Source of the DNA: Piscinibacter sp047600445
Lineage (GTDB): Bacteria; Pseudomonadota; Gammaproteobacteria; Burkholderiales; Burkholderiaceae_C
NCBI RefSeq assembly: GCF_047600445.1
Contig: NZ_JASGKT010000002.1
Span: forward strand, 744,001-808,000
Direction: 5' to 3'
DNA length: 64,000 bases
Shown: one piece after another, positions 34,941-43,397 of the stretch
How positions within the stretch are numbered: position 1 is the stretch's first letter
Layout: each line of letters opens with the position of its first letter
Program-made: the position numbers and the translations under genes
The notes under the pieces: generated by a model
Database searches by the model: none
What the model was told of the DNA's origin: nothing
Seen by the model: the letters and a program-made list of their open reading frames with translations, nothing else

Positions 34941-35452
34941 CGCCGCTCGAAGCGCAGCGCGTAGCAAGTGCGCAACGCCTTGGCGATGTAGCGCTCGGCG
35001 GTGGCCAGTGACACACCCAGCCGCTCGGCGATGCGCGGGCAGGTCAGCCCGTCGAGCTGGGCGAGCAGGAAGGCGCTGCGCACGGCGGGCTTGAGCGAAT
35101 CGAGTACGCGGTCGATCTCGATCAGCGCTTCGAGCAGGATCAGCCGGCTCTCGGGCGAGGGCGTCTCGGGCTCGGGCAGCGCGGCGAGCGTCTCGAGCCA
35201 GGCGCGCTCCAGCTCGCGGCGGCGCCAGTGCTCGACCACCAGGCCATGCGCGATCGTCGAGAGGAACGCGCGCGGCTCGCGTGCCTGCACCGGCTGGCGG
35301 CGCAGCAGCAGGCGCATGAAGACGTCTTGCGCGAGGTCGGCCGCGTCGAAGCTGTCGCCGAGCCGGCGCCGAAGCCACGCCTGTAGCCAACCGTGATGGT
35401 CGTTGAACAGCGCATGGACTTCGTGGTGCAGGGCAAGCTCGGTGGCCGACAC
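34937..35452 (-). CDS. fecI: FecI-type ECF sigma factor
   Basis: A 171-residue extracytoplasmic-function sigma factor. Region 2 is HHGWLQAWLRRRLGDSFDAADLAQDVFMRLL, region 4 is FLLAQLDGLTCPRIAERLGVSLATAERYIAKAL. The GTG at 35452 is favoured because GGAGAG lies six bases upstream; a GTG at 35479 lacks such a site. It presumably directs transcription of the receptor gene at 30648-33197, although a toxin-antitoxin pair now separates them. A Fur-box-like palindrome lies 46 bp upstream. Confidence 0.92.
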   Translation of the reverse strand: MSATELALHHEVHALFNDHHGWLQAWLRRRLGDSFDAADLAQDVFMRLLLRRQPVQAREPRAFLSTIAHGLVVEHWRRRELERAWLETLAALPEPETPSPESRLILLEALIEIDRVLDSLKPAVRSAFLLAQLDGLTCPRIAERLGVSLATAERYIAKALRTCYALRFERR

Positions 35453-35497
35453 GGCGCACTCTCCGGGATGGTCGCGCACGCGGCGGATCGTTGCGCA

Positions 35498-35520
35498 AGA
35501 ATGAGAATTGATCTCATTCT
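35498..35520. promoter_or_regulatory. Fur-box-like operator upstream of fecI
   Basis: Perfect inverted repeat AGAATGAGA (35498-35506) and TCTCATTCT (35512-35520) around ATTGA. The core TGAGAATTGATCTCA matches most positions of the 7-1-7 Fur consensus, so iron repression of the fecI-fecR transcript is likely. Confidence 0.8.
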
Positions 35521-35572
35521 ATTACGAGCCACGCCAGCACACCACAAGAACGGGAATGCCGGCCGGCCCGCC

Positions 35573-36496
35573 TCAGCCCAGGAACGTCTCCAGCCGCTGC
35601 GCCAGCGCCTCCGGCTGGTCGTGGTGCAGCATGTGCCCGGCCGGCGCGAGCAACTGGCGCTGCACCTTCGCCACCACCGCCAGGCGCTGCTCGAACTCGC
35701 TGCGCGGGTAGCGGTGGCCCCACCATTTCGCGACGTCGGTGCGGTCGCCTTCCACCCACAGCAGCGGGGCTTCGATCCGCTTCCAGCACGCCAGCACCTC
35801 GTCGACGCGGTAGAGCTGCGGGTTGGAGCGCTTGTGCGCCGTGTCGCCGAGGATGCGCCAGCGCCCGTCGCCGTCCTGGCGCGCCCAGTGCGGCGCCAGC
35901 CACGCCGCCTTGTCCTCGCCGAGCAGCGGGTTGGTCTTGCGCAGCCGCGCGGCCACTTCGGCCAGGCTGTCGTAGCGGCGCAGTTGCATCGGCGTCTTCA
36001 GCTCGTCGAGCCAGCGCGCGTAACGCCCGGGCGCCTCGTCGGGCACGGTGGCGGGCATGCCGAAGCCTTCCAGGTTGACCAGCCGCCGGATGCGCCCGGG
36101 CCGGACGCCGGCGTACAGCATCACGACGTTGCCGCCCATGCTGTGGCCGAGCAGGTCGACCGCGCGGCCGGCCAGCCCCAGTTCGGGGTGGTCGAGCAGC
36201 GCGTCGAGGTCGCCGAGGTAGTCGGTGAACCAGTAGCCGTCCTGGCCCGAGGCGTCGGTCAGGCCGAAGCCGCGCCAGTCGGCGGCGACGACGTAACGAT
36301 CGGCCGACAGCGCATCGACCATGAACTGGAACGAGGCCGCCACGTCCATCCAGCCGTGCAGCAGCACCAGCGGCGGGCGCTCGGGCGTGGCCAGCGAGGC
36401 GTCGCCCCAGGCGAGCAGGTGGTAGCGCAGGCCGCGCACGGTGACGAAGACGCTGCGCGCCGTGCGGCGCGCTTGGTAGACGGGAGCGGGGTTCAT
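35573..36496 (-). CDS. alpha/beta hydrolase
   Basis: A 307-residue soluble hydrolase. Motifs seen: VLLHGWMDVAASFQFMVD (oxyanion hole), DWRGFGLTD, nucleophile elbow LLGHSMGGNVVML and the histidine in LLAPAGHMLHHDQPEALAQRLETFL. It resembles epoxide-hydrolase and haloalkane-dehalogenase-like esterases, but the substrate is unknown. The chosen ATG (MNPAPVYQ) is one of two close starts. Divergent from the acyl-CoA synthetase gene, 104 bp away. Confidence 0.88.
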   Translation of the reverse strand: MNPAPVYQARRTARSVFVTVRGLRYHLLAWGDASLATPERPPLVLLHGWMDVAASFQFMVDALSADRYVVAADWRGFGLTDASGQDGYWFTDYLGDLDALLDHPELGLAGRAVDLLGHSMGGNVVMLYAGVRPGRIRRLVNLEGFGMPATVPDEAPGRYARWLDELKTPMQLRRYDSLAEVAARLRKTNPLLGEDKAAWLAPHWARQDGDGRWRILGDTAHKRSNPQLYRVDEVLACWKRIEAPLLWVEGDRTDVAKWWGHRYPRSEFEQRLAVVAKVQRQLLAPAGHMLHHDQPEALAQRLETFLG

Positions 36497-36600
36497 GCCA
36501 CGCACTCTAGGGCCAATCGCGGCGCGGCGCTGGGCGCCGCTGCGCGCTTCGGGGCTTGACCCGATGCGGCCCGCTTGCGCGCCACCTTAGGCTCGCCGGC

Positions 36601-38304
36601 ATGAACCCGGTCGACAACCACGCCGCGCTGCACGCCGGCTTCCGCTGGCACGTGCCGGCGCACTTCAACATCGCCGAGGCCTGCGCCGCGCGCTGGGCGC
36701 GCCGGACGCCGCAGGCGGTGGCGGTGCGCTACGAGCACGAGGACGGCCGGCGCGCCGCCTTCAGCTACGCCGACCTGCAGGCCAACGCGAACCGGCTGTC
36801 GAACGCGCTGGCGCGCCTGGGCGTGCGCCGCGGCGACCGCGTCGCGGTGGCGATGCCGCAGCGCTTCGAGACCGCGGTGGCCGACATGGCGGTGCTGCAG
36901 CTCGGCGCGGTGGTGGTGCCGCTGTCGATGCTGTTCGGGCCCGATGCGCTCGAGTACCGGCTGCGGCACAGCGAGGCGGTGGCGGCCATCGTCGACGAAA
37001 GCTCGGCCGCCAACCTGCGCGCGGCGCGGCCCCACTGCCCGGCGCTGCGCCACGTGATCGCGGCCGGCGAAGCCGCCGGCCAGGGCGATGGCGACTGGGA
37101 CGCGCTGCTGGCCGCCGAGCGCCCCGAATTCGACGCCGCGCCGACGCGGGCCGGCGAGGGCGCCTTGCTGATCTACACCAGTGGCACCACCGGCCCGCCC
37201 AAGGGCGCGCTGATCCCGCACGGCGCGCTGCTGGGCAACCTGCCCGGCTTCGTGTGCAGCCAGAACTGGTTTCCGCAGGACGATGCGGTGTTCTGGTCGC
37301 CGGCCGACTGGGCTTGGACCGGCGGCCTGATGGACGCCTTGCTGCCCACGCTGTTCTTCGGCCGCGAGATCGTCGCTTTCCACGGCCGCTTCGGCCCCGA
37401 GCGCGCCTTCGAGCTGATGCAGCGCCACGGCGTCACGCACACCTTCCTGTTCCCGACCGCGCTGAAGGCGATGATGAAGGCCGTGCCGCGCCCGCGCGAA
37501 CGCTACACGCTCGCGCTGCGCGCCGTGATGAGCGCCGGCGAGGCGGTCGGCGACGCGGTGTTCGCCTGGTGCCGCGAGCACCTGGGCGTGGCGGCCAACG
37601 AGATGTTCGGCCAGACCGAGATCAACTACGTCGTCGGCAACTGCGGCCGCTTCGTCGATGCCGCCGGCCGCGCGCACGCCGGCTGGCCGGCGCGCCCGGG
37701 CAGCATGGGCCGCGCCTACCCCGGCCACCGCGTCGCGGTGCTCGACGACGACGGCCGCGAATGCCCACCCGGCACGCCGGGCGACGTGGCGGTGCACCGG
37801 CGCGACCGGCACGGCCACCCCGACCCGGTGTTCTTCCTCGGCTACTGGAGGAACGAGGCCGCCACGCGCGCCAAGTTCAGCGGCGACCCGGCCGATTCGT
37901 GGTGTCGCACCGGCGACACCGCGGTGATGGATGAAGACGGCTACCTCTGGTACCAGGGCCGCAGCGACGACGTGTTCAAGGCGGCCGGCTACCGCATCGG
38001 GCCGAGCGAGGTGGAGAACTGCCTGGTGAAGCACCCGGCCGTGGCCAACGCCGCGGTGGTGCCCAAGCCCGACCGCGAGCGTGGCGCGCTGGTGAAGGCC
38101 TACGTGGTGCTCGCGCCCGGCTTCGAGGCCGGCGACGCGCTGGTCGACGAACTGCAGCGCCACGTGCGCGGCAAGCTCGCGCCCTACGAATACCCGAAGG
38201 AGATCGAGTTCATCGACGCGCTGCCGATGACCACCACCGGCAAAGTGCAGCGCAAGGTCTTGCGCCAGCAGGAAGAGGCGCGCGCCGCGCAGCGGGCACA
38301 CTGA
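36601..38304 (+). CDS. AMP-dependent acyl-CoA synthetase
   Basis: The 567-residue enzyme belongs to the adenylate-forming superfamily, which activates a carboxylic acid via acyl-AMP to acyl-CoA. Motifs seen: P-loop IYTSGTTGPPKGALIPH (about 190-205), MFGQTEINYVVGN, the adenylate-binding RTGDTAVMDEDGYLWYQGRSDDVFK, and the catalytic lysine region MTTTGKVQRKVLRQ near the C-terminus. The overall layout resembles medium-chain or acetoacetate/benzoate-type synthetases. It ends 4 bp before the next gene, so the two are probably co-transcribed. Confidence 0.9.
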   Translation: MNPVDNHAALHAGFRWHVPAHFNIAEACAARWARRTPQAVAVRYEHEDGRRAAFSYADLQANANRLSNALARLGVRRGDRVAVAMPQRFETAVADMAVLQLGAVVVPLSMLFGPDALEYRLRHSEAVAAIVDESSAANLRAARPHCPALRHVIAAGEAAGQGDGDWDALLAAERPEFDAAPTRAGEGALLIYTSGTTGPPKGALIPHGALLGNLPGFVCSQNWFPQDDAVFWSPADWAWTGGLMDALLPTLFFGREIVAFHGRFGPERAFELMQRHGVTHTFLFPTALKAMMKAVPRPRERYTLALRAVMSAGEAVGDAVFAWCREHLGVAANEMFGQTEINYVVGNCGRFVDAAGRAHAGWPARPGSMGRAYPGHRVAVLDDDGRECPPGTPGDVAVHRRDRHGHPDPVFFLGYWRNEAATRAKFSGDPADSWCRTGDTAVMDEDGYLWYQGRSDDVFKAAGYRIGPSEVENCLVKHPAVANAAVVPKPDRERGALVKAYVVLAPGFEAGDALVDELQRHVRGKLAPYEYPKEIEFIDALPMTTTGKVQRKVLRQQEEARAAQRAH

Positions 38305-38308
38305 GGGC

Positions 38309-39001
38309 ATGGAACAGACCCTGCCCCCCACGCCCGCCGCGCTGGCCCCCACCGCGCTGATCGACAGCGACCACCCCGAGGTGGTCGCCTTCGCGCGGCG
38401 CCACGCCGTCGGCGGCGACGACCGCGAACGCGCCGTCGCGCTCGCCTACGCGGTGCGCGACGGCTTCCGCTACGACCCCTACCGCATCGACCTGAGCGTC
38501 GCGGGCATGCGCGCCAGCAGCGTGATCGCGCAAGGCCACGGCTGGTGCGTGCCCAAGGCGGCGCTGCTGGCCGCCGTGGCGCGCGCCTCCGGCATCCCGG
38601 CGCGCGTGGGTTATGCCGACGTGCGCAACCACCTGAGCACCGAGCGGCTGCGCCGCACGCTGCAGACCGACCTGTTCGTCTGGCACGGCTACACCGACCT
38701 GTGGCTCGAAGGCCGCTGGGTCAAGGCCACGCCCGCCTTCAACATCGAGCTGTGCGAGCGCTTCGGGCTGCTGCCGCTGGACTTCGACGGCCGCAGCGAC
38801 TCGATCTACCACCCCTTCGACAAGGCCGGCAACCGCCACATGGAGTACGTCACCCAGCATGGCGCCTTCGACGACATGCCGCTGGAGCGCATCACCGCCG
38901 CCTTCGAGGCCACCTACCCGATGTGGCGGCGCGAAAACGCGGCGATGCACGAAGCGAGCTTCGACGCCGACGTGGCGCGTGAGGTGGACCGCCCGGCCTG
39001 A
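38309..39001 (+). CDS. transglutaminase-like family protein
   Basis: A 230-residue cytoplasmic protein with the transglutaminase-like core: Cys in QGHGWCVPKAALLAAVARASGIPARVGYADV and His in FVWHGYTDLWLEGRWVKATPAFN. The position usually holding Asp (DPT) reads ATPAFN, so the third triad member is uncertain, as in other members of this subgroup. The C-terminal block PLDFDGRSDSIYHPFDKAGNRHMEYV is characteristic of the subgroup. Likely a cysteine peptidase or related enzyme of unknown substrate. Confidence 0.85.
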   Translation: MEQTLPPTPAALAPTALIDSDHPEVVAFARRHAVGGDDRERAVALAYAVRDGFRYDPYRIDLSVAGMRASSVIAQGHGWCVPKAALLAAVARASGIPARVGYADVRNHLSTERLRRTLQTDLFVWHGYTDLWLEGRWVKATPAFNIELCERFGLLPLDFDGRSDSIYHPFDKAGNRHMEYVTQHGAFDDMPLERITAAFEATYPMWRRENAAMHEASFDADVAREVDRPA

Positions 39002-39004
39002 TCG

Positions 39005-40231
39005 TCACGCCGCCGCTGCCGCGCGCCGCCGCCGCAGCCCCCACAGCAGCAGCACGATGCCGAGGTTCAGCAGGTTCCAGGCGATGCCGTTGACGAAGGC
39101 GGCGTCGTACGAGCCGGTCAGGTCGAACACCTTGCCCGACATCCAGCCGCCCAGCGCCATGCCGAACAGCGTGCACATCAGCACCGTGCCGACGCGCGCG
39201 CCGGCCTCGGCGGCGGGGAAGTGCTCGCGCACGATGATCGCGTAGCTCGGCACGATGCCGCCCTGGAACAGGCCGAACAGCGCCGACACCACGTACAGCG
39301 ACACCAGCCCGTCGAAGGGCAGGAACAGCAGCAGCGCCGTGCCCTGCAGCACCGAGCCGAGCAGCAGCGTGCGGATGCCGCCGATGCGGTCGCAGATCAG
39401 GCCCGACACCAGCCGGCTGACGATGCCCGCGGCGAGCATCAGCGAGAGCATGCGCGCGCCCTGCGCGGCGCCGAAGCCGAGGTCGGTGCAGTAGGCGACG
39501 ATGTGCACCTGCGGCATCGACATCGCCACGCAGCAGGCCACGCCGGCCACGCACAGCAGCGCCTGCGCCTGGTTCATCGAGAAGCCGAACGGCCGCGTCG
39601 AGGGCTGCGCCGCCGCGCCGCCGCGCGTGAGCCCGGCGACGGCCGCCGGCGGGCGCGCCTTGAGCGCCAGCGCGAGCAGCGGCATCGCCACGGCGCTGAC
39701 GACCGCCAGCACGTTGTAGGCGCCGCGCCAGCCGATGGTGTCGACCAGGTGCTGCACGATCGGCGGCCAGACCGCGCCGGCCACGTAGTTGCCGCTGGCG
39801 CACACCGCCACCGCGATGCCGCGCCGGCGCACGAACCACAGCGAGGTGTCGGCCACCAGCGGCGCGAAGGTGGCCGAACTGCCGAGCAGGCCCAGCAGCA
39901 GCCCGGAGACGACCGCGAAGCCGAGGATGCTGCCGCTGGCCGCCGCGAGCGCGAAGCCGGTCGCCAGGCCCACCGAGCCGACCAGCACCGGCACCATCAC
40001 GCCGAAGCGGTCGGCCAGCTTGCCCATCAGCACGCCGCCCAGGCCGAAGCCGACCATCAGCAGCGTGTAGGGCAGCGACGCATCGGCGCGCGCGACGCCG
40101 AACTCGGCCTGCACCGCCGGCAGCACCACCGCGACCACGTACATCGCCGCCGAGCCGATGGTCATCAGCCCGAGCGTCGCGGCCAGGCGTGCCCAGGCGT
40201 AGCGTGAATCGGCGGCGTGCATGCGAGGCAT
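39005..40231 (-). CDS. MFS transporter
   Basis: The 408-residue protein has twelve predicted membrane helices and the MFS loop signature GVLMGKLADRFGVMVPVLVGS between helices 2 and 3, with a weaker repeat RLVSGLICDRIGGIRTLLLG in the second half. It resembles oxalate/formate or monocarboxylate-type antiporter families, but the substrate cannot be assigned. Two ATGs three codons apart are possible starts. It converges with the transglutaminase-like gene (3 bp). The reading frame is open further upstream, through the toxin remnant. Confidence 0.88.
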   Translation of the reverse strand: MPRMHAADSRYAWARLAATLGLMTIGSAAMYVVAVVLPAVQAEFGVARADASLPYTLLMVGFGLGGVLMGKLADRFGVMVPVLVGSVGLATGFALAAASGSILGFAVVSGLLLGLLGSSATFAPLVADTSLWFVRRRGIAVAVCASGNYVAGAVWPPIVQHLVDTIGWRGAYNVLAVVSAVAMPLLALALKARPPAAVAGLTRGGAAAQPSTRPFGFSMNQAQALLCVAGVACCVAMSMPQVHIVAYCTDLGFGAAQGARMLSLMLAAGIVSRLVSGLICDRIGGIRTLLLGSVLQGTALLLFLPFDGLVSLYVVSALFGLFQGGIVPSYAIIVREHFPAAEAGARVGTVLMCTLFGMALGGWMSGKVFDLTGSYDAAFVNGIAWNLLNLGIVLLLWGLRRRRAAAAA

Positions 40232-40239
40232 TGTGAACC

Positions 40240-40480
40240 GCGGCGGCAGGGGCGCATCGGTACAGACGCGGTGGTGCCGCGCCAGTACAGCGCGCGCCGC
40301 GCGCTGGCGGCGGCACTGGTCGCCCAACCCGGCGAGGCCGGGCTCGCGCCGAGGCACGTATGGCGCGGCGCGTGGCCTCGCTGTCGAGCAGCGGCGGCGC
40401 AAGCCTGGCGTGACCGAGTAGTACTCGACCTCGTGAAGCAGTTCTGCCTCTGCCTGCGGCAGAACCTGGACCGCGATCAC
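40240..40480 (-). pseudogene. decayed RelE/ParE-family toxin
   Basis: A GTG at 40480 overlaps the antitoxin stop (GTGA), exactly where a partner toxin should begin. The first 27 codons read VIAVQVLPQAEAELLHEVEYYSVTPGL, a good RelE/ParE N-terminus. After that the frame loses resemblance, while a shifted frame gives LLDSEATRRAIRASARARPR and an ARRALYWRG-like patch in another, as expected after indels. No intact C-terminus is present. The original frame happens to stay open into the MFS gene. Confidence 0.55.
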
Positions 40481-40707
40481 TTCGCGATGGCCCGCGCCTT
40501 GGCGAAGACTTCTTCGGCGGAGAGCGCCTGCGCCTCGCCGCGGTCGTATGCCGCCAGGCGACGCTCGATCTCCGCTGCCCAAGCCGCGTCGAGTTCGGTG
40601 GATGCCGGCTCGTTCAGCGACTCGAGCAGCTCATCGACAAGGCGCTCACGCTCCCCGCGTGGCAGTTGCTTGCCTCGAAACGCAAGCTCGGCGGCGGTAC
40701 CGGGCAT
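40477..40707 (-). CDS. antitoxin-like addiction module protein
   Basis: The 76-residue product matches the family of putative addiction module components: RGKQLPRGERERLVDELLESLNEP, ELDAAWAAEIERRLAAYDRGEAQAL and AEEVFAKAR. The ATG at 40707 has GGAG eight bases upstream; an earlier GTG at 40716 overlaps that site and is less likely. The toxin partner downstream is degraded, so this is an orphan antitoxin. It lies 55 bp after ribH, on the same strand. Confidence 0.78.
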   Translation of the reverse strand: MPGTAAELAFRGKQLPRGERERLVDELLESLNEPASTELDAAWAAEIERRLAAYDRGEAQALSAEEVFAKARAIAK

Positions 40708-40762
40708 GGTGAGCACTCCGAAGGGTGCGGTGAGCCACTCCTGGGTCGATTCGAGTAGCGGA

Positions 40763-41275
40763 TCACCCGCCGTCGCGCGGAAGGGCGTCGAGACTCGCCA
40801 TCGTCTGGAGACACGCCTGCGCGGCCTCCGTTCCCTTCTTGACGAAGTGCTCGCGGAAGAACCGCTGGTGGTCCGCGTGCTCGTGGAAGTCTCGCGGTGT
40901 CAGCACCGCGGACAGGACCGGCGTGTCGGTTTCCATTTGAACCCGCATCAACGCGTCGATGACGGCCGAGGCGACGAACTCGTGGCGGTAGATGCCGCCG
41001 TTGACCACGAGGCCGCAGGCGATGATGGCGTCGTAGCGTCCGCAGCGGGCCAGACGCTTCGCGTGCAGCGGTATCTCGAACGCGCCCGGCACCTCGAACA
41101 GATCAATCCGGTCCGGCGCCACGTGATTCCGTTCGAGTTCGGCGCGCATCGCGGCCGTGCCCGTGGCGACGATGTCGCGATGCCACGCCGACGCGACGAT
41201 GGCCACCCGGCGCGGCCGTGAATGCGGCGCTGCGGGTTGCGGCGCTGCTGCGGGAGAGTGGGAAAGCTGATTCAT
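40763..41275 (-). CDS. ribH: 6,7-dimethyl-8-ribityllumazine synthase, RibH2-like
   Basis: Lumazine synthase makes the riboflavin precursor from ribulose-derived butanone phosphate and the ribityl-pyrimidine. The 170-residue product has VAIVASAWHRDIVATGTAAM, the DLFEVPGAFEIPLHAKRLA block, CGLVVNGGIYRHEFVASAVIDAL and the C-terminal LTPRDFHEHADHQRFFREHFVKKGTEAA. The last motif and the Trp in SAWHRD are RibH2 traits, the decameric paralogue known from Brucella and rhizobia. The FMN riboswitch 87 bp upstream puts it under flavin control. Confidence 0.88.
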   Translation of the reverse strand: MNQLSHSPAAAPQPAAPHSRPRRVAIVASAWHRDIVATGTAAMRAELERNHVAPDRIDLFEVPGAFEIPLHAKRLARCGRYDAIIACGLVVNGGIYRHEFVASAVIDALMRVQMETDTPVLSAVLTPRDFHEHADHQRFFREHFVKKGTEAAQACLQTMASLDALPRDGG

Positions 41276-41361
41276 GGGGTTCTCACCAGAGTGGCTACCA
41301 GAATCAGGGCATGCACGCATACGCGGCGCCGTGCGCATGCGCGCCGACGCCGAGGCTACGC

Positions 41362-41510
41362 GCTCTCTTTCATCCGGACTGTGACCGTCGGCTCTGGCGT
41401 CGCACCAGATCTGCTGACCCCGGCACCGCAAGGGCGGATACCAGGCGCTCGCGGGCTCCCGCGGTTGCCCGCAGATACCGCCGGTGGGGAATTCCGCCCC
41501 GCCCTGAGAA
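41362..41510 (-). ncRNA. FMN riboswitch (RFN element)
   Basis: On the minus strand the aptamer begins CTCAGGGCGGGGCG, continues AATTCCCCACCGGCGGTAT, GCCCGCGAGCGCC, GGTCAGCAGATCTGGTG, CCAGAGCCGACGGTCA and ends CAGTCCGGATGAAAGAGAG, which are the conserved blocks of the RFN element in order. It precedes ribH, so FMN should switch its expression, most likely at translation or premature termination in the remaining 87-base leader. A TACAAT hexamer (41541-41546, minus strand) about 30 bp upstream is a plausible -10. Confidence 0.95.
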
Positions 41511-41595
41511 CGCTGCCGGCCCGCGAAGGCTGGCGGGGGGATTGTAGAAGGGCAGGTGCGCGGCCGATCCTTCAGCCATCACCCCGCCGAGTTTT

Positions 41596-42252
41596 TCACC
41601 GCAACACCTCCAATCCCCCACTCGCCCGCAAATCCGCCAACACCTTCTCCGCGAAGTCCCCTGTGTAGAAATTCTCGAACGTCTCCTGCGTGCGCGGATA
41701 GCGGTAGCTGCGCTGGAACTCGCCTCGGGCAACCACGCTGACCATCCCGGGCGCAGCCTCGGCGGCAGCGCCTTCCTTCGGCACCGCGCGGAACAGCGTG
41801 ACGTCGAAGCGGAAGAACCTGCCCGCCGCATCCTCGTCGACCTTGTGCGCCACCTGCAGCACGCGGCTGCAGCGCTGCGCGGCGACGCTCTCGAACACCA
41901 TCTGCTCGGCCGTGCCGGTGATCCCCTCGGGCACCAGCAGCTTGACGACGCGATAGCGCTGCGCCACCAGCCGGTCGTGCAGCTCGGTGGTCACCGCCGC
42001 GTTGATGCGCGTCCACATCGCGCTGACCTTGGCGTCGGCGAAGCGGCTGCCGATCGCGCCGCCGGCGACGATCGCGCAGCCTTCGTTGGCGAGCAGGTAG
42101 GCCGGCACGCCCGGCTCGGCGCTGGGCACCGCCGGCGACGCGCGTTTCACCGAAGGTGTCGCCGCCGCGGGTGAAGGCGATGCGGGCGGCGTCGAGCAGG
42201 CCGCGAGCGCGGCGGCCGCGCAGAGGCAGGCGAGGGTGCGGGCGAGTGTCAT
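41596..42252 (-). CDS. lipoprotein, uncharacterised
   Basis: A 218-residue protein with a clear lipoprotein signal, MTLARTLACLCAAAALAAC (lipobox LAAC), followed by a Pro/Ser/Ala-rich linker. The globular part contains IVAGGAIGSRFADAKVSAMW, a stretch reading TGTAEQMVFESVAAQRCSRVLQ and a C-terminal YRYPRTQETFENFYTGDFAEK. No family is recognised. Two further cysteines (GCAIV and QRCSRV) could form a disulphide in the periplasm. It is divergent from the aldo/keto reductase gene, with 69 bp between them. Confidence 0.72.
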   Translation of the reverse strand: MTLARTLACLCAAAALAACSTPPASPSPAAATPSVKRASPAVPSAEPGVPAYLLANEGCAIVAGGAIGSRFADAKVSAMWTRINAAVTTELHDRLVAQRYRVVKLLVPEGITGTAEQMVFESVAAQRCSRVLQVAHKVDEDAAGRFFRFDVTLFRAVPKEGAAAEAAPGMVSVVARGEFQRSYRYPRTQETFENFYTGDFAEKVLADLRASGGLEVLR

Positions 42253-42321
42253 CAAGGTGTGGGCGGCGAGTGGCGGATGTCGCGCAAGCATAGAGCACGC
42301 GCGCGCCGTAGACTCGCCGCC

Positions 42322-43395
42322 ATGACCTCCGCAGCACTCCCCCTTCGCACCCTCGGCCGCAGCGATCTGGCGGTCACGCCCGTCTGCCTCGGCACGATGA
42401 CCTTCGGCGAGCAGGTCGCCGAGCGCGACGCGCACGCCATCCTCGACCACGCGGTCGAGCGCGGCATCAACTTCATCGACACCGCCGAGATGTACTCGGT
42501 GCCGGCGCGGCGCGAGACCTACGGCGCCACCGAGACCATCATCGGCAACTGGTTCGCCGCGCGCCCCGGCGTGCGGAAGAAGGTGGTGCTGGCCACCAAG
42601 GTGGCCGGGCCGTCGCGCGGCATGGACTGGATCCGCAACGGCAGCGCCAACCTGACGCGCGCCGACATCCTGGCCGCCTGCGACGCCAGCCTGAAGCGCC
42701 TGCGCACCGACGTGATCGACCTCTACCAGATCCACTGGCCGGCGCGCAACGTGCCGAGCTTCGGCGCGCTGTATTTCGACCCGACCAAGGAGCGCGAGGT
42801 CAGCGGCATCCACGAGCAACTCGACGCGCTGGGCGCGCTGGTGAAGGCCGGCAAGGTGCGCCACGTCGGCGTGTCGAACGAGTCGTCCTACGGCGTGGCC
42901 GAGTTCGTCAAGCTCGCCGAGATACACGGCCTGCCGCGCATCGCCAGCGTGCAGAACCCCTACGCGCTGACCAGCCGCGCGCTCGACAACGGGCTCGACG
43001 AGGTGATGCACCGGCTCGGCGTGTCGCTGCTCGCCTACTCGCCGCTGGCCTTCGGCGCGCTGACCGGCAAGTACGACGAGAGCGGGCTGAACGGCAGCGT
43101 GCAGCCCGGCCGGCTGGCGATGTTCGACAGCATGAAGAAGCAGCGCTGGGCGCGCCCCGAGGCGCTGGAAGCCGCCAGGCGCTACAACGCGCTGGCCCGC
43201 CGGCACGGCCTCGCGCCGGCGCACCTGGCGCTGGCCTTCTGCTACACCAACTGGCGCGTGGCCAGCACCATCATCGGCGTGACCACGAAGGCGCAGCTCG
43301 ACGACGACCTCGCCGCCTGGGGCCTGGCGCTGTCGCCGCAGGTGCTGGCGGAGATCGACGCGATCCGCTGGGCGCAGCGCGATCCGGCGCAGTAG
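42322..43395 (+). CDS. aldo/keto reductase, Tas-like
   Basis: A 357-residue NADP-dependent aldo/keto reductase. TMTFGEQVAERDAHAILDHAVERGINFIDTAEMYSVP is close to E. coli Tas. The catalytic tetrad is visible: Asp and Tyr in DTAEMY, Lys in ATKVAGPSRG and His in YQIHWPARN. The NADPH-binding end is VASTIIGVTTKAQLDDDLAA. Tas can complement a prephenate-dehydrogenase defect in E. coli, but its natural substrate is unclear. It ends 2 bp before the rhomboid gene. Confidence 0.9.
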   Translation: MTSAALPLRTLGRSDLAVTPVCLGTMTFGEQVAERDAHAILDHAVERGINFIDTAEMYSVPARRETYGATETIIGNWFAARPGVRKKVVLATKVAGPSRGMDWIRNGSANLTRADILAACDASLKRLRTDVIDLYQIHWPARNVPSFGALYFDPTKEREVSGIHEQLDALGALVKAGKVRHVGVSNESSYGVAEFVKLAEIHGLPRIASVQNPYALTSRALDNGLDEVMHRLGVSLLAYSPLAFGALTGKYDESGLNGSVQPGRLAMFDSMKKQRWARPEALEAARRYNALARRHGLAPAHLALAFCYTNWRVASTIIGVTTKAQLDDDLAAWGLALSPQVLAEIDAIRWAQRDPAQ

Positions 43396-43397
43396 GC

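Noticed and set aside
40240..40480. Intact toxin gene
   Set aside because: Only the N-terminal 27 codons match the family; the remainder is out of frame.
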